Assembly: GCA_965220245.1 (NCBI GenBank)
Contig: CBDCPI010000013.1
Span: forward strand, 372,001 to 436,000
Direction: 5' to 3'
From: CBDCPI01 sp965220245
GTDB lineage: Bacteria; Chloroflexota; Dehalococcoidia; Lucifugimonadales; UBA3495
DNA: 64,000 bases
Program-made: the position numbers and the translations under genes
Shown here: positions 18,801 to 26,761 of the stretch, piece by piece
Layout: the number at the start of each line of letters is the position of its first letter
Position numbering within the stretch: the first letter of the stretch is position 1
Notes under the pieces: model-generated
The model's database searches: none
What the model was told of the DNA's origin: nothing
What the model saw: only the letters and a program-made list of their open reading frames with translations

Positions 18801-19756
18801 AGTTGCTGGAGACCCTGGCGGCGGCCCGGCGCTTGTTTGCCATCCACGACGAGCCGGTACCGGTTACCGACGGACCGGGAGTGGCCCTCGCCGCCAACAC
18901 TGAGTCGCGCGCTCCTTCCCTCCGGTTTGAGGGCGTGGACTTTTCCTACGGGCCCGGAGAGCCTCAAGCCCTATATCACGTGAGCTTCACCGCCGAGCCC
19001 GGCCAGACGGTAGCTTTGGTGGGCCGGTCGGGGGCCGGCAAGTCCACTTGCGCCAATCTGCTAATGCGATTTTGGGACCCTAGCCACGGTAGCATCGCCT
19101 TGGACGGACACGATCTGCGCGACTTTACCCTTGACGACTTGAGAGAGCATATTGCTTTGGTAACCCAAGACACATACCTGTTCAATACCACCATCCGGGA
19201 GAACCTGCGCTTGGGCCGTCAAGACGCCGATGACGCCGCGGTGGAGGAAGCTTCCCGGCAGGCCAACGCCCACCAGTTCATCACCTCCTTCCCGGACGGC
19301 TACGACACCCTGGTCGGCGAACGCGGGATGCAACTGTCGGGAGGGCAGCGCCAGCGGGTGTCCATCGCCCGGGCTTTGCTCAAAAACTCCCCGGTGCTGA
19401 TACTGGATGAAGCCACCTCGCACCTTGACGCCGTGAACGAGCAGCAGGTGCGCAGCGCCTTGGAACGGTTGATGGAGGGCCGCACGACGCTGGTCATCGC
19501 CCATCGCCTATCGACTATTCGGGACGCGGATAGGATCGTGGTGTTGGACCAAGGGCACGTCGTGGAGCAGGGTAGCCACCACGAGTTGCTGGAAAGTCAC
19601 GGTTTATACGCCCAACTGGTTTCCACCCAGTTGGTGGGCGCTCAACCCTTCGACTCCGCTCAGGGTGAGCGGGAGTCGGACGGTGACGGACACCATCACG
19701 CCTCCGAGTCTCATGCGCTCCACGGCCTCGGCCAGCACCGGCAGCATCACCATTAA
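15809..19756 (+). CDS. fused CydDC-like ABC exporter with histidine-rich linkers
   Basis: 1315 residues: TMD1 (about 1-300), NBD1 (380-610), TMD2 (710-1000), NBD2 (1040-1275). NBD1 has GSSGAGKST near residue 412, LSGGQKQRIAIARA and VLVLDEALSSVD; NBD2 has GRSGAGKST near 1071, LSGGQRQRVSIARA and VLILDEATSHLD. Both sites look catalytically complete. TMD1 (PGYFDQSRTGDVMLSLADGV) resembles CydD, so it may be a one-chain CydDC-type exporter, perhaps of thiols. Unusual are histidine-rich stretches at residues ~349-356 (GHHHHGG), ~630-700 and the C-terminus. It sits between znuA and znuC, so these may sense or bind zinc; that role is inference. The C-terminal tail also contains a repeat-encoded PFDSAQGERES. 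Confidence 0.85.
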   Translation: MYLHPRLLALTEGVRLRILAAALVGLLAVAAGIARLVVAAAIIVKVILEGGSFSSLMWPLIAMAGLIALRSGLQYLQEVISHHTASLVKIQLRKRLYEHALALGPGYFDQSRTGDVMLSLADGVERLEAFFGKYLPQLMVAALAPILIFVFMAVIDLRIAFVFLGFALFTMVAPNLFHRWNRSSSMARREAYGVLGSDFLDAVQGLGTLKAFGQSQARGRLLAERSRRLYRTTMRVLAANSVTSAIVILGISAGAAVALAIGAWRVADGGLELRPLLIVLMLGVEVFRPLRELVNLYHEGVMAMSSAEGIFAIMDQPVSIKDPAGARTNGVGAGDGQDGRPLLTSDNEHGHHHHGGLAEDGQSSQVAGNGYPQIVPEIAFDNVSFAYDNGRRRALEQVSFTLKAGETLGLVGSSGAGKSTVVWLILRFFDPQQGRVLLGGQDLREVPLDLLRRQVAVVTQDTYLFHGTVAENLRFGNPDASQEELEAAARAANAHHFIEDLPQGYDTVVGERAVRLSGGQKQRIAIARALLKDAPVLVLDEALSSVDAENEAVIQEALDRLMHGRTTLVIAHRLSSVVNADRILVLEDGRLVESGSHGEMVAAGGHYARLMAQQQTGPEYNTLVATLTREHGQGHSETHEPHHDDGADDSASRGHQRPQHHGHDRGGHNHGHDHSPVPSFESVTGESRERGHHHHSGERSLGIFTVWARLLDLVRPWWGQLGLTFVLGLAHHGSIIGLGVISALLVGQVITGGDLTLLIILLGVFVPLAAFFTWAESWVAHDLAYRLLAEMRVDMYNKLDPLAPAYLARRRSGDLISVMGGDIELVEFFFAHTITPAFVAILVPAAVLATLGVIAWPLALVLAPFLIAVAISPFYAQKRSEQLGEEVRGQIGEVHAHMVDSIQGLREVSAFGRGPTRTAEIVRNGWRYAHFQLRFLKSQASQVGFIEAMTALGGLAVLALGLWFKLQGSISRPELILAVILSVAAFAPVSDIARTMKQLLETLAAARRLFAIHDEPVPVTDGPGVALAANTESRAPSLRFEGVDFSYGPGEPQALYHVSFTAEPGQTVALVGRSGAGKSTCANLLMRFWDPSHGSIALDGHDLRDFTLDDLREHIALVTQDTYLFNTTIRENLRLGRQDADDAAVEEASRQANAHQFITSFPDGYDTLVGERGMQLSGGQRQRVSIARALLKNSPVLILDEATSHLDAVNEQQVRSALERLMEGRTTLVIAHRLSTIRDADRIVVLDQGHVVEQGSHHELLESHGLYAQLVSTQLVGAQPFDSAQGERESDGDGHHHASESHALHGLGQHRQHHH
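19644..19679. repeat. palindromic repeat inside ABC exporter C-terminus
   Basis: CCCTTCGACTCCGCTCAGGG followed by TGAGCGGGAGTCGGA, nearly self-complementary. It is translated as PFDSAQGERES, the same peptide as in znuC. Confidence 0.8.
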
Positions 19757-19827
19757 ATGCCCGCCCAGCCGAAATGTAGGGGCAACCCTCGTGGTTGCCC
19801 TGAGAATCCCAGCCCTAAAGGAATACC

Positions 19828-20748
19828 ATGTTACACCCCCTCCCGCTCCGCCGGGACCAAGGCACTCCGATAATTCGGCTCCAGGGCCTTTCTTGTGGTT
19901 ATGACAAGCGAGAAGTCCTGTCCCAAGTGTCCCTTGACATTATGGAAGGCGACTTCGTGGGCCTCCTTGGCCCCAGCGGCTCCGGCAAAACTACTATGCT
20001 CAGGAGCATCCTGGGGGCCGTGGACGTTTACCATGGCGAAGTACAAGTTGAGGGCGTGCCGACCCACCAGAAACGGCCTAGGGTTGGCTACGTTCCCCAG
20101 CTCGAAACCATCGACTGGAACTTCCCGGTAACGGTCCAAGAGGTAGTGCTGATGGGCCGCACCACCGACAACCCTCTCTTCCCTTGGTACCGGAGGCAAG
20201 ACCGGGAGTTGGCGGCCGAAATGATGGACCGCCTGGGCATCTCGAATCTGGCCCGGCGGCACATCAGGGAGCTTTCAGGAGGCCAACAACAAAGAGTATT
20301 CTTAGCCCGCGCCTTGGTTAGCAGCCCCAGGATTCTGCTTCTGGACGAGCCAACCTCGGGAGTAGACATCAAGACCCGGGACGACGTGATGCACGTATTG
20401 CATGAGTTGAACCACCAGGGCATCACCATCATCATGACCACCCACGAGATAAACGCCGTGGCGGTGCATCTGCCTTGGATTGTTTGCTTGAACGGGCGCG
20501 TCTTGGCCGAAGGACCGCCCACCCAGGTGATAACCTCGGAAACCCTCCGGTTGACCTACGGGGCCGAGATGCCGGTAATCCGTTACCAAGGCATGACCCT
20601 AGTGGCCGAAAGTCCTCACTCCTTCGGGCGCCACGCCCAACCGCCCTTTGACTCCGCTCAGGGTGAGCGGGAGTCGAACCCCCCAAATAAGTCGGAAAAG
20701 GAGCCCCAGGAGCAGGAAGTCGAGCCTGAAAAAGTCCAATATGTTTGA
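19828..20748 (+). CDS. znuC: zinc ABC transporter ATPase
   Basis: A 306-residue ABC ATPase that powers ZnuB. Walker A GPSGSGKTTM, the Q-loop VPQLETIDWNFP (typical of metal-type ABC proteins), signature LSGGQQQRVFLARAL, Walker B ILLLDEPTSGVD and the switch histidine in TTHEIN are all present. The final 45 or so residues carry a repeat-encoded stretch (PFDSAQGERES) then a Lys/Glu-rich tail. Such a tail is not part of the family, so it appears to be an added piece. The znuB ATG lies within the last codons. It is translated from ATG 19828. Confidence 0.9.
   Translation: MLHPLPLRRDQGTPIIRLQGLSCGYDKREVLSQVSLDIMEGDFVGLLGPSGSGKTTMLRSILGAVDVYHGEVQVEGVPTHQKRPRVGYVPQLETIDWNFPVTVQEVVLMGRTTDNPLFPWYRRQDRELAAEMMDRLGISNLARRHIRELSGGQQQRVFLARALVSSPRILLLDEPTSGVDIKTRDDVMHVLHELNHQGITIIMTTHEINAVAVHLPWIVCLNGRVLAEGPPTQVITSETLRLTYGAEMPVIRYQGMTLVAESPHSFGRHAQPPFDSAQGERESNPPNKSEKEPQEQEVEPEKVQYV
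20644..20680. repeat. palindromic repeat inside znuC C-terminus
   Basis: CCCTTTGACTCCGCTCAGGG followed by TGAGCGGGAGTCGAA, almost identical to 19644-19679 and in the same reading phase, giving PFDSAQGERES. Confidence 0.8.
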
Positions 20749-21616
20749 GCCCTTTGAGTACCCGTTCTTCGTCAAAGGGCTGGTAGCCGCGACGCTGGTG
20801 GGGGCATTGTGCGGCTTGATCGGCGTGTACATCGTGCTGCGCCGCATGGCCTACATCGGCCACGGGTTGTCCCACGCGGTCCTCGGGGGCGCGGTAGCCA
20901 GCTATGTGATGTCGTTCAATTTCTTCATTGGCGCCACGGTGTGGGGCTTTCTTTGCGCCCAGTTGATTACCCTCACCACCCGCAAGCGCAAAATCGGGGC
21001 CGACGCCGCTATTGGGGTGATTACCACCGCCAGTTTCGCTCTCGGGATTGTGCTAATCAGCCGCTACAAGAGCTTCACCAGAGACTTCGACGCCGCGTTG
21101 TTCGGCAACATCTCCGGGGTTAGCAATGGCGACCTCTTTGCTATCTCGATGGTAACCGCCGCTGCCGTCCTCGTGCTGTTTATTGCCTACAAGCAGTTCC
21201 TGTTTGCTACTTTCGATGTGGAAGTGGCCCGGTTTTACGGGGTGCCTACCGGCTGGATCGAAACCCTGTTTTCGCTGGTGCTCGCGGGCGCCATTGTAGT
21301 TTCGATGCAAGTGCTGGGAGTACTGCTGATCGCCGGGGCTACGGTTATTCCGCCCATTGTGGCCCGGCTGTTGACCGACAGCTTCAAAGAAATGCTGGTC
21401 CTCTCCAGCGCTCTTGGGGCGTTATGCGGATTCGCCGGGATTTACTTGAGCTTCTTTATCGACGTTTCCTCCGGTGCCAGCATAGTGCTGTTGGAGGCGG
21501 CGCTATTTGCTCTGGCCATGGCTTACAGCAGTTTCAAGGGCCAGTTCTCGCCGACGAGAAGACGGGGAGGCAACTTCGGAGTGCTACGCCGGAGCGAGCC
21601 CGCTTCCATGGATTAA
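20741..21616 (+). CDS. znuB: zinc ABC transporter permease
   Basis: A 291-residue membrane permease of the ABC-3 family, with about eight hydrophobic spans. Family features include GLVAATLVGALCGLIGVYIV, RRMAYIGHGLSHAVLGG (the first cytoplasmic loop with the conserved GxxLSHA) and the late QVLGVLLIAGATVIPPIVAR. The start, ATG 20741, overlaps the znuC reading frame; an upstream in-frame start would read through the znuC tail and lacks family similarity. It imports the metal delivered by ZnuA. The basic C-terminal tail after the last span is not conserved. Confidence 0.9.
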   Translation: MFEPFEYPFFVKGLVAATLVGALCGLIGVYIVLRRMAYIGHGLSHAVLGGAVASYVMSFNFFIGATVWGFLCAQLITLTTRKRKIGADAAIGVITTASFALGIVLISRYKSFTRDFDAALFGNISGVSNGDLFAISMVTAAAVLVLFIAYKQFLFATFDVEVARFYGVPTGWIETLFSLVLAGAIVVSMQVLGVLLIAGATVIPPIVARLLTDSFKEMLVLSSALGALCGFAGIYLSFFIDVSSGASIVLLEAALFALAMAYSSFKGQFSPTRRRGGNFGVLRRSEPASMD

Positions 21617-21675
21617 CCTTGGATCAACCTTCCTCAGGCGGACGCCGGACCCGCCATTACTAAGGGGGTGACGGC

Positions 21676-21869
21676 AGGGCAACGCATTCTGTCACCCTGA
21701 GTCCGCCTGAGGCAGATGAAGAGTCTAAAATCCTTGCCGCCACTGCGTTTCCTTTGCCCGGCGTCACTGGGGCACAAACGCAGCGGCGAGGAAAGCCGTT
21801 TTGGTCGGCTGGCATTTTAGATTCTTCGTCGCTACGCTTCTCAGAATGACAGAATGCGATTGCTCTGGG
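21676..21869. repeat. interspersed repeat with long inverted ends
   Basis: The ends (GGGCAACGCATTCTGTCACC and CTCAGAATGACAGAATGCG) are imperfect inverted repeats, enclosing AGTCTAAAATCC and ATTTTAGATTCTTCG in mirror image. The same word set recurs at 29.94-30.07 kb and 39.24-39.77 kb. Confidence 0.65.
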
Positions 21870-21925
21870 GATGACCTTGCGAATGCAGTTTCCGGAAGCC
21901 GCACAAAGCGGGGCCTCCAACCTTT

Positions 21926-21975
21926 CGGCTCCCGCTCAGCCTGAGCGGAGTCGAAGGGTTGGGGGCCTTTATTCG
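21926..21975. repeat. palindromic repeat doubling as possible terminator
   Basis: CCTTTCGGCTCCCGCTCAGC followed by CTGAGCGGAGTCGAAGGGTT is a hairpin of the coding-repeat family, followed by GGGGGCCTTTATT. It lies between the convergent znuB and cupin genes and could end transcription both ways. Confidence 0.5.
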
Positions 21976-22047
21976 GGTCTAGGCCAAAGGGGTTGCCCGT
22001 AGGCCCAAGGCCGGCTGGTTGCCGGGCCTTATGCCTAGATAGGGAAT

Positions 22048-22419
22048 CTAGTCCTCCGTTTGCTCCGTCTCGCTGCCGGCGACCGTGATGGTGATATGGG
22101 CCATCGAAGTGTCGTCCGGTGCGCCGTGCCAGTGATTCTCCCTAGCCGGTATCAGCACCACGTCCCCCTCGGTGACCGTAACGGTCTCGTCGTCATTGGC
22201 CACTTTGCCGGTGCCCTCGGTGATGACCAAAATCTGGTCGCCCGAGTGTTTGTGGAACTTGTTGCGAGAGCCCGCCGAGAACTTCACGATAGCAAAGTTG
22301 AAGTTGCCGCTCTCACCGGGTTGCAAGATGGGCTGCCGGTAGACTTGGGTGCCGGTCATTAGTCCGCCTGTCATTTCCGCTTCTATCTCGGGTACATCGC
22401 TCATTGTTACTTTTTTCAT
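22048..22419 (-). CDS. small cupin-domain protein
   Basis: A 123-residue single-domain cupin. The two motifs are seen: FHKHSGDQILVITEGTGKV (motif 1, two histidines and Gln in place of Glu) and ARENHWHGAPDD (motif 2). It probably binds a divalent metal in a beta-barrel; substrate unknown. ATG 22419 is chosen as GGAGGTAGCCCA precedes it, a good ribosome site; a longer frame adds MCWIGGSP upstream of that site and is unlikely. Convergent with znuB. Confidence 0.84.
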   Translation of the reverse strand: MKKVTMSDVPEIEAEMTGGLMTGTQVYRQPILQPGESGNFNFAIVKFSAGSRNKFHKHSGDQILVITEGTGKVANDDETVTVTEGDVVLIPARENHWHGAPDDTSMAHITITVAGSETEQTED

Positions 22420-22570
22420 TGGGCTACCTCCTATCCAGCACAAGAGTTGGTTGGCTCTCCCTGTACTCGGGCTCGATGAAATTGCAGCATCCCGGCCCGC
22501 CTCTGGTTAGAATACGAGGTCAATAATAACCCTCCTCAAGCAGCAAGTCCACCGGGGCCCGGTCGATTAT

Positions 22571-22779
22571 CAGGGCATGTGCAAAGTCCGTAAAACCACA
22601 CGCCGTCTTTCCGGCGGAGGCCGGAATCCAGGATTTCTTACTGGAAAACGGTGCAGTTGTCTTAGCATTCCTAGGTCCCGGCTTTCGCCGGGACGACAGT
22701 GGGTCTCGACAGTGGGGTCTACTGAAACCGGCCCTCGCAGACCGTCTTGGTCCGACTTTGAGACTTTGCACATGCCTTG
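22571..22779. mobile_element. MITE-like element, family A, copy 2
   Basis: CAGGGCATGTGCAAAGTCC at the left and GACTTTGCACATGCCTTG at the right form terminal inverted repeats. The inside is the reverse complement of the copy at 11839-12033 at roughly 90 percent by eye, with an extra stretch of about 14 bases. No flanking duplication is visible. Confidence 0.78.
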
Positions 22780-22801
22780 GGCCTTGCCCCGAACACCGGC
22801 G

Positions 22802-22831
22802 TTGTACAAGCTCTGTACCGGCCCATATAAT
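22802..22831 (+). promoter_or_regulatory. candidate promoter of the rraA-like gene
   Basis: TTGTAC at 22802-22807 and TATAAT at 22826-22831, separated by 18 bases and lying about 70 bases before the ATG. Confidence 0.5.
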
Positions 22832-22901
22832 GATTCTAGGACCCGCCTCGAGGTTGCGGGGCCGGGATTCTAAGTTCCGATTCTGACTTACCGGGAGACC
22901 C

Positions 22902-23627
22902 ATGCCAGAGCTAACCCCAATCCCCGGCGACACGCTGGCTACCCTGCGCCAGATTCCGACCCAAACGCTGATTGACGCTCTATGGGTCAAAGGCTGGCCC
23001 ATGAGCTTCATTCACGGGGCCAAGCCGCTGCAACCGGGGCAGTCCATGGCCGGACGAGCCGTGACTCTGCGGTTCGTGCCCCACCGCCCCGACTTAGCGG
23101 CAGACAAACCCAAGGGAGAGCAATCGGCGGAGTACGTTGCTTTCGAGCTATGCGGCTCGGAGGAGGTCCTGGTTATCGACGCTATGGGTTGGGAATACAG
23201 CTCCATCGGCGGCGACATCAAGTTCCTGCGGCTGCGGCAGCGCAACGTCGGCGGCTTGGTTACCGATGGGGCCGTCCGGGACAGCAAGACACTGAAAGAG
23301 TATGGGTTCCCGGTCTATTCCGCTGCCACCACCGCCAAGCAGGGACCGGCCGAGTTCTGGCCTTGGCAGGTCAACGACGCGGTCCAGTGCGGCGGGGTGC
23401 TGGTGAGGCCCGGCGACGCGATCGTCGGCGATGACGATGGCGCGGTGGTGGTCCCCCGGAGTTTGGTGGACGAGGTGATCCAAATTGCCCGGGAGCGGGA
23501 AGAGGTGGAGGAGGTTATCAAGGCCCAGTTGCTGGAAGAGCAGTGCTCTCCGGGCAAGTATTACCCTTTTAACGACCTGACGTGGCAGCTATTTGAAGAA
23601 AAGACCGGCAAGCGGCGTGGTCCGTAA
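22902..23627 (+). CDS. RraA / HMG aldolase family protein
   Basis: A 241-residue protein of the RraA-like fold. The family core is plain: QTLIDALWVKGWPMSFIHG at the N-terminus, MAGRAVTLRFVPHRPD, VLVIDAMGWEYSSIGGDI and GGLVTDGAVRDS, with the metal-linked Asp-Arg pair of 4-hydroxy-4-methyl-2-oxoglutarate aldolases. Members act as class II aldolases or oxaloacetate decarboxylases, and the E. coli RraA as RNase E inhibitor. Given the HpcH aldolase and ligase nearby, an aldolase role is preferred. The C-terminal extension (about residues 185-241) is longer than RraA itself. Confidence 0.83.
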   Translation: MPELTPIPGDTLATLRQIPTQTLIDALWVKGWPMSFIHGAKPLQPGQSMAGRAVTLRFVPHRPDLAADKPKGEQSAEYVAFELCGSEEVLVIDAMGWEYSSIGGDIKFLRLRQRNVGGLVTDGAVRDSKTLKEYGFPVYSAATTAKQGPAEFWPWQVNDAVQCGGVLVRPGDAIVGDDDGAVVVPRSLVDEVIQIAREREEVEEVIKAQLLEEQCSPGKYYPFNDLTWQLFEEKTGKRRGP

Positions 23628-23759
23628 GGTTCGCGGGGTGGTTTAGCCTTCTCCTGCCATAGAAATTCCCACCGGTTAATTACGCAGGCTGCGCTATTCC
23701 GGGACCGTCTAAATCCATCGGCACTTCAAATATCGTAGCTACGTAACAACCGGTTATGG

Positions 23760-25082
23760 ATGGATGCGAGATTGACTACCATAATTGCCCAAAAGATGGG
23801 CCGGCTGGGGACCGGGCTCTTGGCCCTAGCGGCCACCGGCATCTTGCTGTTGCTGGCGGCCTGCGGAAATTCCGGCCCAGGGACGGCGCCCTCGTCAGCG
23901 GCCCAAGTATCGGAAACCAGCGCATCTGAAGGGGCCGCAGGACCAAAAGCCGAAGGTACCGGCAGCGCCGACTCTCCCTTATTATTGTCGATAGAAGACA
24001 TGGACCCGGACCTCATCATGGCCGCTCAAGAGCAGGTCATGGTCCGGCTTTACGAGGACCTGCTACCTTCGGTGGTCCACATCCGGGTTAGTCAGAGGGT
24101 AGAGGCGGGAAACATTCCGCCTTTGATGCCCAGGGCGCCCAGAATTCCGGGGATGCCCTTACCGGAGCTTCCGGATGAGTTTTTCCGACGCGGCGAGGGT
24201 TCCGGTTTCGTATGGGACGATAAGGGCCACTTGGTCACCAACAACCACGTCCTGCAGGGCGCCGAGCAAGTCACTGTCGCTTTCGCCGACCGGACCGAGA
24301 TGCAAGCGAAAGTGATTGGGAGGGACCCCGATTCGGACTTGGCGGTGCTTGAGCTCCTTGAAGCAAAGCCCGACGCTCGTCCAGTGGTTCTGGGGGATAG
24401 CGACACGTTAAAAGTCGGCCAGATGGCCGTTGCCATCGGAAATCCCTTCGGCCAACAGTTCACTATGACCACGGGTATAGTCAGCGCCTTGGGCCGGACC
24501 ATTAGCAGCTCCAACAGCCTGTTCTCGATTCCCCAAGTGGTCCAGACCGACGCCCCGATCAATCCGGGGAATTCTGGCGGACCACTCATCGACCGTCACG
24601 GCAGGGTTATTGGGGTAAACACCCAAATTATAAGCCGGAGCGGGGTTAGCTCCGGGGTCGGCTTTTCGGTGCCGGTCAACACCGCCAAACAGGTCATACC
24701 CGTGTTGATTTCCGACGGGAAGTACCGGTATTCCTGGTTGGGCATCACTGGCACGACGCTGACTCCGGAGATAGCGGAGCACATGGACCTGCCCGAGGAC
24801 ACCGGCGGCGCCCTGGTAATCCGGGTAACCGGCGACAGCCCAGCAGACTTGGGAGGGCTTCGAGACAGTGACCAGACCGTGACCGTCGATGGCGTGGAGC
24901 TACCTTTCGGCGGGGACGTGATCGTGGCGGTCGACGGATCGCCGATTCGAGATATGAGCGAACTGATTACCTATCTGGTCAACAACACTAGGCCCGAGGA
25001 TAAAGTCTTGCTGGAGATAATTCGTGATGGAGAGGAGGGGGTAACCCTTGAGGTAACCCTGGGCACCCGTCCGGAGTCCTGA
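23760..25082 (+). CDS. HtrA/DegP-type serine protease lipoprotein
   Basis: An envelope quality-control protease of 440 residues. An N-terminal hydrophobic segment ends LLLAACGNS, a lipobox, so it is probably membrane-anchored outside. The triad is His163 (TNNHVL), Asp193 (DSDLAVL) and Ser272 (NPGNSGGPL). A single PDZ domain follows (about 325-435), with YSWLGITGTTLTPEIAEH and GGDVIVAVDGSPI. Between the anchor and protease is a low-complexity Ser/Ala/Gly linker. It lies alone between rraA and a MOSC gene. Confidence 0.93.
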   Translation: MDARLTTIIAQKMGRLGTGLLALAATGILLLLAACGNSGPGTAPSSAAQVSETSASEGAAGPKAEGTGSADSPLLLSIEDMDPDLIMAAQEQVMVRLYEDLLPSVVHIRVSQRVEAGNIPPLMPRAPRIPGMPLPELPDEFFRRGEGSGFVWDDKGHLVTNNHVLQGAEQVTVAFADRTEMQAKVIGRDPDSDLAVLELLEAKPDARPVVLGDSDTLKVGQMAVAIGNPFGQQFTMTTGIVSALGRTISSSNSLFSIPQVVQTDAPINPGNSGGPLIDRHGRVIGVNTQIISRSGVSSGVGFSVPVNTAKQVIPVLISDGKYRYSWLGITGTTLTPEIAEHMDLPEDTGGALVIRVTGDSPADLGGLRDSDQTVTVDGVELPFGGDVIVAVDGSPIRDMSELITYLVNNTRPEDKVLLEIIRDGEEGVTLEVTLGTRPES

Positions 25083-25098
25083 GCGAAAATCGACTAGA

Positions 25099-25130
25099 CC
25101 GGTCTATGATTACACCAGTCTATGATTACA
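25099..25130. repeat. 16-base tandem duplication over the MOSC start
   Basis: CCGGTCTATGATTACA and CCAGTCTATGATTACA are adjacent. The second copy contains the ATG of the MOSC gene at 25122; the copy in the first is in another frame. Confidence 0.7.
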
Positions 25131-25892
25131 ATTGAGGCCATCCATATCGCCCCGGTTAAGTCCTTGGCGTTGGTGCAACCCCAGACGGTCCACGTAGGGT
25201 CCACCGGCATTGTTGAGGACCGGCGGCTGCACCTTATCGACGGCAACGGGGCGTTGCTGACGCAACGGCAGGTTGGGCCGTTGGTCCAAGTCAAGGCCCA
25301 CTACCAACTGGAGCCTGAAAGGCTTACCCTGAGTTTTCCCGGCGGCGAAGTGGTAGACGGCCCTTTGGAGCGGAGAGGACCGGTGACCACGGCCATCTGG
25401 GGGCGGCAAGTTCCGGGGCACGTCGTCGAGGGTGATTGGGCGGCGTCCCTGTCGGCGTTCTGCGGGCTGCCGGTCAGGTTAGTCCAGTCGGTCTTGCCCG
25501 GCCAGAGCTACGACGAGTACCCGATGTCGTTGATGTCCCAGGCTTCTATCGACTACTTGGGGCAGCAATCCGAAGATAAAATTGCGTTGGAGAGCCGGAG
25601 GTTCCGCCCCAACTTCTTATTGACCGGCTGCGAGCCGCACCAAGAGGACGACTGGGTTGGGGGAGTCATTCGGGTGGGGAGCGAGTTGCTGGTGCAAGTA
25701 GTGGCCCGGGATCCCCGGTGCGCCATCACCACCCACAGCCCGGATACCGGGGAGCGCGACGTCGATACCCTTCGGCTAATCCTGAACTACCGGCCCAGCT
25801 CGCGCGCCCCCTACTTTGGGATCTACGGGGTGGTGGTGCGGCCGGGAACGGTGTCGTTGGGCGACCCCGTCGTTGTGCCATTCACTGGATAG
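25122..25892 (+). CDS. MOSC domain protein with N-terminal beta barrel
   Basis: A 256-residue protein of the MOSC N/MOSC type, as in the mARC and YcbX molybdenum enzymes. The N-terminal part has IAPVKSLALVQPQTV and the following EDRRLHLIDGNG block; the MOSC part has SRRFRPNFLLTG, VVARDPRCAITTHSPDTGER with the conserved cysteine that binds the molybdenum cofactor, and FGIYGVVVRPGTVSLGD. Family members reduce N-hydroxylated compounds. The start lies inside a 16-base duplication. Confidence 0.86.
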   Translation: MITIEAIHIAPVKSLALVQPQTVHVGSTGIVEDRRLHLIDGNGALLTQRQVGPLVQVKAHYQLEPERLTLSFPGGEVVDGPLERRGPVTTAIWGRQVPGHVVEGDWAASLSAFCGLPVRLVQSVLPGQSYDEYPMSLMSQASIDYLGQQSEDKIALESRRFRPNFLLTGCEPHQEDDWVGGVIRVGSELLVQVVARDPRCAITTHSPDTGERDVDTLRLILNYRPSSRAPYFGIYGVVVRPGTVSLGDPVVVPFTG

Positions 25893-25927
25893 ACGGCAAG
25901 AATCCCGTCAAATAGAGGAACGCTAGG

Positions 25928-26713
25928 ATGCGAGAAAACAGAGTCAAACGGGTAATGCGGGAAGGTGGGTTGGCTATCGTGAGCCAAGTCGGGTTTACAG
26001 ACCCTGCGGTGGTGGAAATAATCGCTCTGTCGGGGTTCGACGGCGCTTTTATCGACATGGAGCATACCGGCTTCGACCTGCAACTGATCAGTGAGATGGT
26101 CAGGGTTGCCGACCTGACCGGAGTCACCTCGATTGTGCGGGTGCCGGACAATGACCCCAAGTTGATTCTGCGCCTCCTGGACATGGGCGCCCAAGGCATC
26201 CAGGTGCCCCACGTTCAAGGACTGGAGGGCGCCCGGAAGGCGGTCAACGCCGTGCGTTACCCCCCGTTGGGGGAACGGGGAGCTGCTGGCAGCACTCGGG
26301 CGACGGGTTACGGCTCGGTACCGTGGTCAGAGCACATGCGGACCTCCAACGAGGAAATATTGCTGATAGCCATGACCGAAGACCTGAAAGGGATCAGCGA
26401 GATCGAGGAGATCGCTAGCCTGGATGGCGTCGACCTCATTTCCTTGGGGCCCACCGACTTGTCGGCGGCCTTGGGCATCACCGACCCCAAGGACCCGCGG
26501 CTGCGACAAAAGTTCGAAGAGCTGGCCGGGCAGGTCAACCAGGTCGGGAAGGCGGGAGTGTACATCCCGGTGTACCACCCGGCGCTATACCTTACGCCGC
26601 AAGACCTAATCCAAATCGGGGTCAACTACACCTCAGTAGCCCCACCGCCGCCGACCATTGTGCTGAACTCTCTGAGGGAGTCCGCCCAGAGAATCCGAGC
26701 CGAAACCCAGTAA
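25928..26713 (+). CDS. HpcH/HpaI family aldolase
   Basis: A 261-residue class II aldolase of the HpcH/HpaI (2-keto-3-deoxy acid) type, with a TIM barrel. Signatures seen: GFDGAFIDMEHTGFDLQ (metal and pyruvate site), RLLDMGAQGIQVPHVQ, and MTEDLKGISEIEEIASLDGV with the metal-binding glutamate. It splits or makes 2-oxo acids from pyruvate and an aldehyde. It lies directly before an acyl-CoA ligase, which hints at a small catabolic unit. Substrate is not predictable. Confidence 0.86.
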   Translation: MRENRVKRVMREGGLAIVSQVGFTDPAVVEIIALSGFDGAFIDMEHTGFDLQLISEMVRVADLTGVTSIVRVPDNDPKLILRLLDMGAQGIQVPHVQGLEGARKAVNAVRYPPLGERGAAGSTRATGYGSVPWSEHMRTSNEEILLIAMTEDLKGISEIEEIASLDGVDLISLGPTDLSAALGITDPKDPRLRQKFEELAGQVNQVGKAGVYIPVYHPALYLTPQDLIQIGVNYTSVAPPPPTIVLNSLRESAQRIRAETQ

Positions 26714-26761
26714 ACAGTGGTGGCCTAAGCGAGTCCCCCTAGGCGAGTCCAAGGAAAGGCA

